Source of the DNA: Flavobacterium rakeshii
GTDB lineage: Bacteria > Bacteroidota > Bacteroidia > Flavobacteriales > Flavobacteriaceae
Assembly (NCBI RefSeq): GCF_009741375.1
Contig: NZ_WOWP01000062.1
Location: forward strand, 178,568-242,567
Reading direction: 5' to 3'
Length of the DNA: 64,000 nt
In this document: one piece after another, positions 62,887 through 64,000 of the stretch
Position numbering within the stretch: the stretch's first letter is position 1
Layout of the letters: every line of letters starts with the position of its first letter
Translations under genes and position numbers: made by a program
The notes under the pieces: model-generated
Database searches by the model: none
Told to the model about the DNA's origin: nothing
The model's input: the letters and a program-made list of their open reading frames with translations, nothing else

Positions 62887-63267
62887 TTATTCTCCCTGAT
62901 GATCAGCCTGTTCGTTTTCCAAGGATTTCTCTGCTTTCAACTTCAAATGCTTTTGATAGCAATTATCTAATATCTGTATTTCTTCAACAGGCATAAGCTT
63001 TACCGCGATACCTAAGACATCACTAATACTTCTTGCTGATGCTGAAGTAGGAGAGTCAGGGACATCCTGTAATGCATCAAGGGCAGAAGAACACACCCTA
63101 ATAATATCAATAATGGCAAGCGTTAAATCATGATATCCGTGAAAGAGTAACTCGGCACTCTGGTAACATTCTAATCGTGGATGTGGCTTGAGCATATTAA
63201 ACTCCGTTGCTTTGGTTAAGAGGGAAGCAAAAGCCTCCAGCTCCTGTAATTTTTTAGTTTCCATCAT
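62887..63267 (-). CDS. Element-borne helical protein, function unknown
   Basis: 126 residues from the ATG at 63267; ATGs at 63309, 63273 and 63264 are also in frame. Starts within the last codons of the upstream gene, so translation is probably coupled. Nearly all helical (QELEAFASLLTKATEFN, LTLAIIDIIRVCSSALDAL), with a C-terminal acidic tail. No family recognised. It may be a small partner of the upstream HEPN-like protein (inference). Confidence 0.6.
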   Translation of the reverse strand: MMETKKLQELEAFASLLTKATEFNMLKPHPRLECYQSAELLFHGYHDLTLAIIDIIRVCSSALDALQDVPDSPTSASARSISDVLGIAVKLMPVEEIQILDNCYQKHLKLKAEKSLENEQADHQGE

Positions 63268-64000
63268 TTTCATTTTTAGATTGTTTATTCTCTTTATTGA
63301 GTTTTTCAAGCCTTTCGATTTCCGACTCGATCAAAACGGTAGCTTTTTCATGGAAAAGTCTGCACCTGCGCTGTAACAATTCCGTGTTAAGGAAATCCAT
63401 AGGGCCGAGGTGGGCGCTCCTTAGTTTGCTGATATGCTTGGAAAGCAGCTCAAACATTTTGATTTCCTCTGCCGAATTCCTTGGAAAAAACTCTCTTACC
63501 AGCGTGCAGAACATTGAACAGATATCAAACAGGTAACCGAGGTTGAAATGAATAGGACGGTAGCCCAGAAAAGTATTGATAAGCGCCAATGCCGTATTTT
63601 CCGTAGCAACCTGCATCATGGCTTCCTGTATCGGTTCGGTATCAATGCCATCTACCATGCCTTGTGATTGCAGGAACACTTCCGAAACACGGTTGCGATT
63701 ATGCCAGTACGCTTTTATATGCTTTACATTTCGCTGAGGTTCCTGCTCAAAAGCGATGCACGGAGGTACAACATCGTGTTCATACAGGTTGATACCCTTG
63801 TGCATGGCATGATAATAGAAATACTTACTTTCTGGCGTAAGTTGCCTCACGGTAGTTGCTTTGTGTATAAACAGCGTAACGGTGTACTGCCCTTTGCTTT
63901 TCTTCTTTATGATGTCGCTAAGGTCGGCCACTGCATTTTCCCTGCTGTGTATGGTGTACACCAGTAAATAGTAATGGGTGTGCTGCCTTGTTTTTACCTC
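63254..64000 (-). CDS. Nucleotidyltransferase/HEPN-like element protein, 5' part cut by window edge
   Basis: The frame is open to base 64000 (249 codons with the stop), so the start lies outside; the GTG at 63961 is internal. The first ~95 residues read like a small nucleotidyltransferase-like alpha-beta domain (HTHYYLLVYTIHS, YTVTLFIHKATTVRQL, GINLYEHDVVPP). The following ~125 residues look like a HEPN helical bundle (ENTALALINTFLGYRPIHFNLGYL). The RxxxxH motif of RNase HEPN proteins was not clearly found. The family match is by eye and moderate. Confidence 0.6.
   Translation of the reverse strand, partial: EVKTRQHTHYYLLVYTIHSRENAVADLSDIIKKKSKGQYTVTLFIHKATTVRQLTPESKYFYYHAMHKGINLYEHDVVPPCIAFEQEPQRNVKHIKAYWHNRNRVSEVFLQSQGMVDGIDTEPIQEAMMQVATENTALALINTFLGYRPIHFNLGYLFDICSMFCTLVREFFPRNSAEEIKMFELLSKHISKLRSAHLGPMDFLNTELLQRRCRLFHEKATVLIESEIERLEKLNKENKQSKNENDGN

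Larger units (their letters stand above)
60385..64000. mobile_element. Left end of an integrated element in tRNA-Arg (probable ICE), continuing past the window
   Basis: The block starts at the 3' part of tRNA-Arg, where the recombinase frame runs into the tRNA antisense, the pattern left when an element integrates at a tRNA end and restores it. It then carries a large serine recombinase, a 52-residue ORF, and three unrelated accessory genes. Conjugation genes, and the other att site, would lie to the right, outside the window. The exact core within the tRNA cannot be set without the second copy. Element type (ICE or smaller island) is inferred. Confidence 0.7.

Noticed and set aside
1..64000. 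CRISPR arrays, rRNA operons, insertion sequences with transposase
   Set aside because: None was seen: no regularly spaced repeats, no rRNA-like sequence and no transposase motifs.

Overview
The window reads as a chromosomal stretch of a Flavobacterium-like bacterium (Bacteroidota, Flavobacteriaceae). Supporting this: AT-rich sequence; promoter boxes of the Bacteroidota type (TAnnTTTG at -7, TTTG about 20 bases upstream) before both tRNA genes; few Shine-Dalgarno sites; an M1 aminopeptidase with a type IX secretion C-terminal domain; an SDR-type threonine dehydrogenase; a TPR/transmembrane/AraC hybrid regulator; and family-typical gene order (serS - TPR - DUF4286 - rsmA - mgtE).

Layout. 1-2601: end of a universal stress protein, an aldehyde dehydrogenase and an AraC regulator. 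2598-6666 (minus): iron uptake (feoA, feoB, an exported protein, a tiny Cys-rich FeoB-associated protein) and a SCO copper chaperone. 6829-13109: M13 peptidase, response regulator, a sugar-epimerase-like protein, a zinc-ribbon protein, a GNAT-nitrilase fusion and a short SSB. 13140-23030: the most distinctive block, an XRE/S24-like repressor facing, across an array of GCTAA-type sites, a five-gene operon (YbjN-like protein, PspA, OB-fold membrane protein, flotillin, a 1617-residue AAA+ ATPase) plus a possible 24-residue membrane peptide. 23068-36760: HDAC-family deacylase, nitroreductase, metG, an LD-carboxypeptidase/YraN pair, an ACT protein, a TetR/metallo-hydrolase pair with matching operator-like sites, mfd with a lipoprotein gene, and threonine dehydrogenase. 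36848-47143: two unassigned proteins, an NTF2-like protein, mgtE, rsmA, DUF4286, TPR, serS and the M1 peptidase. 47277-52998 (minus): redox cluster (two aldo/keto reductases, MFS carrier, Gfo/Idh/MocA enzyme, old yellow enzyme). 53220-54799: rseP and tRNA-Asn.

54834-57628 is an AT-rich accessory pocket directly after tRNA-Asn: short hypothetical genes, a broken gene, an imperfect direct repeat and a thioredoxin-like protein with CxxS in place of CxxC. It is followed by the TPR/AraC regulator and a family-4 type uracil-DNA glycosylase. From tRNA-Arg(CCT) at 60356 to the right edge lies the left end of an integrated element: a large serine recombinase whose last codons are the antisense of the tRNA, a 52-residue ORF with an exceptional Shine-Dalgarno, and three further genes including a nucleotidyltransferase/HEPN-like protein cut by the window edge.

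How genes work together. FeoA/FeoB/Cys-rich protein form a ferrous iron importer. The PspA-OB-flotillin-ATPase set looks like a membrane-stress or membrane-remodelling machine with its own repressor. TetR and the metallo-hydrolase look like a self-contained regulated pair. No CRISPR array, rRNA or transposase gene was seen. All assignments are by eye from sequence; no database search was run.
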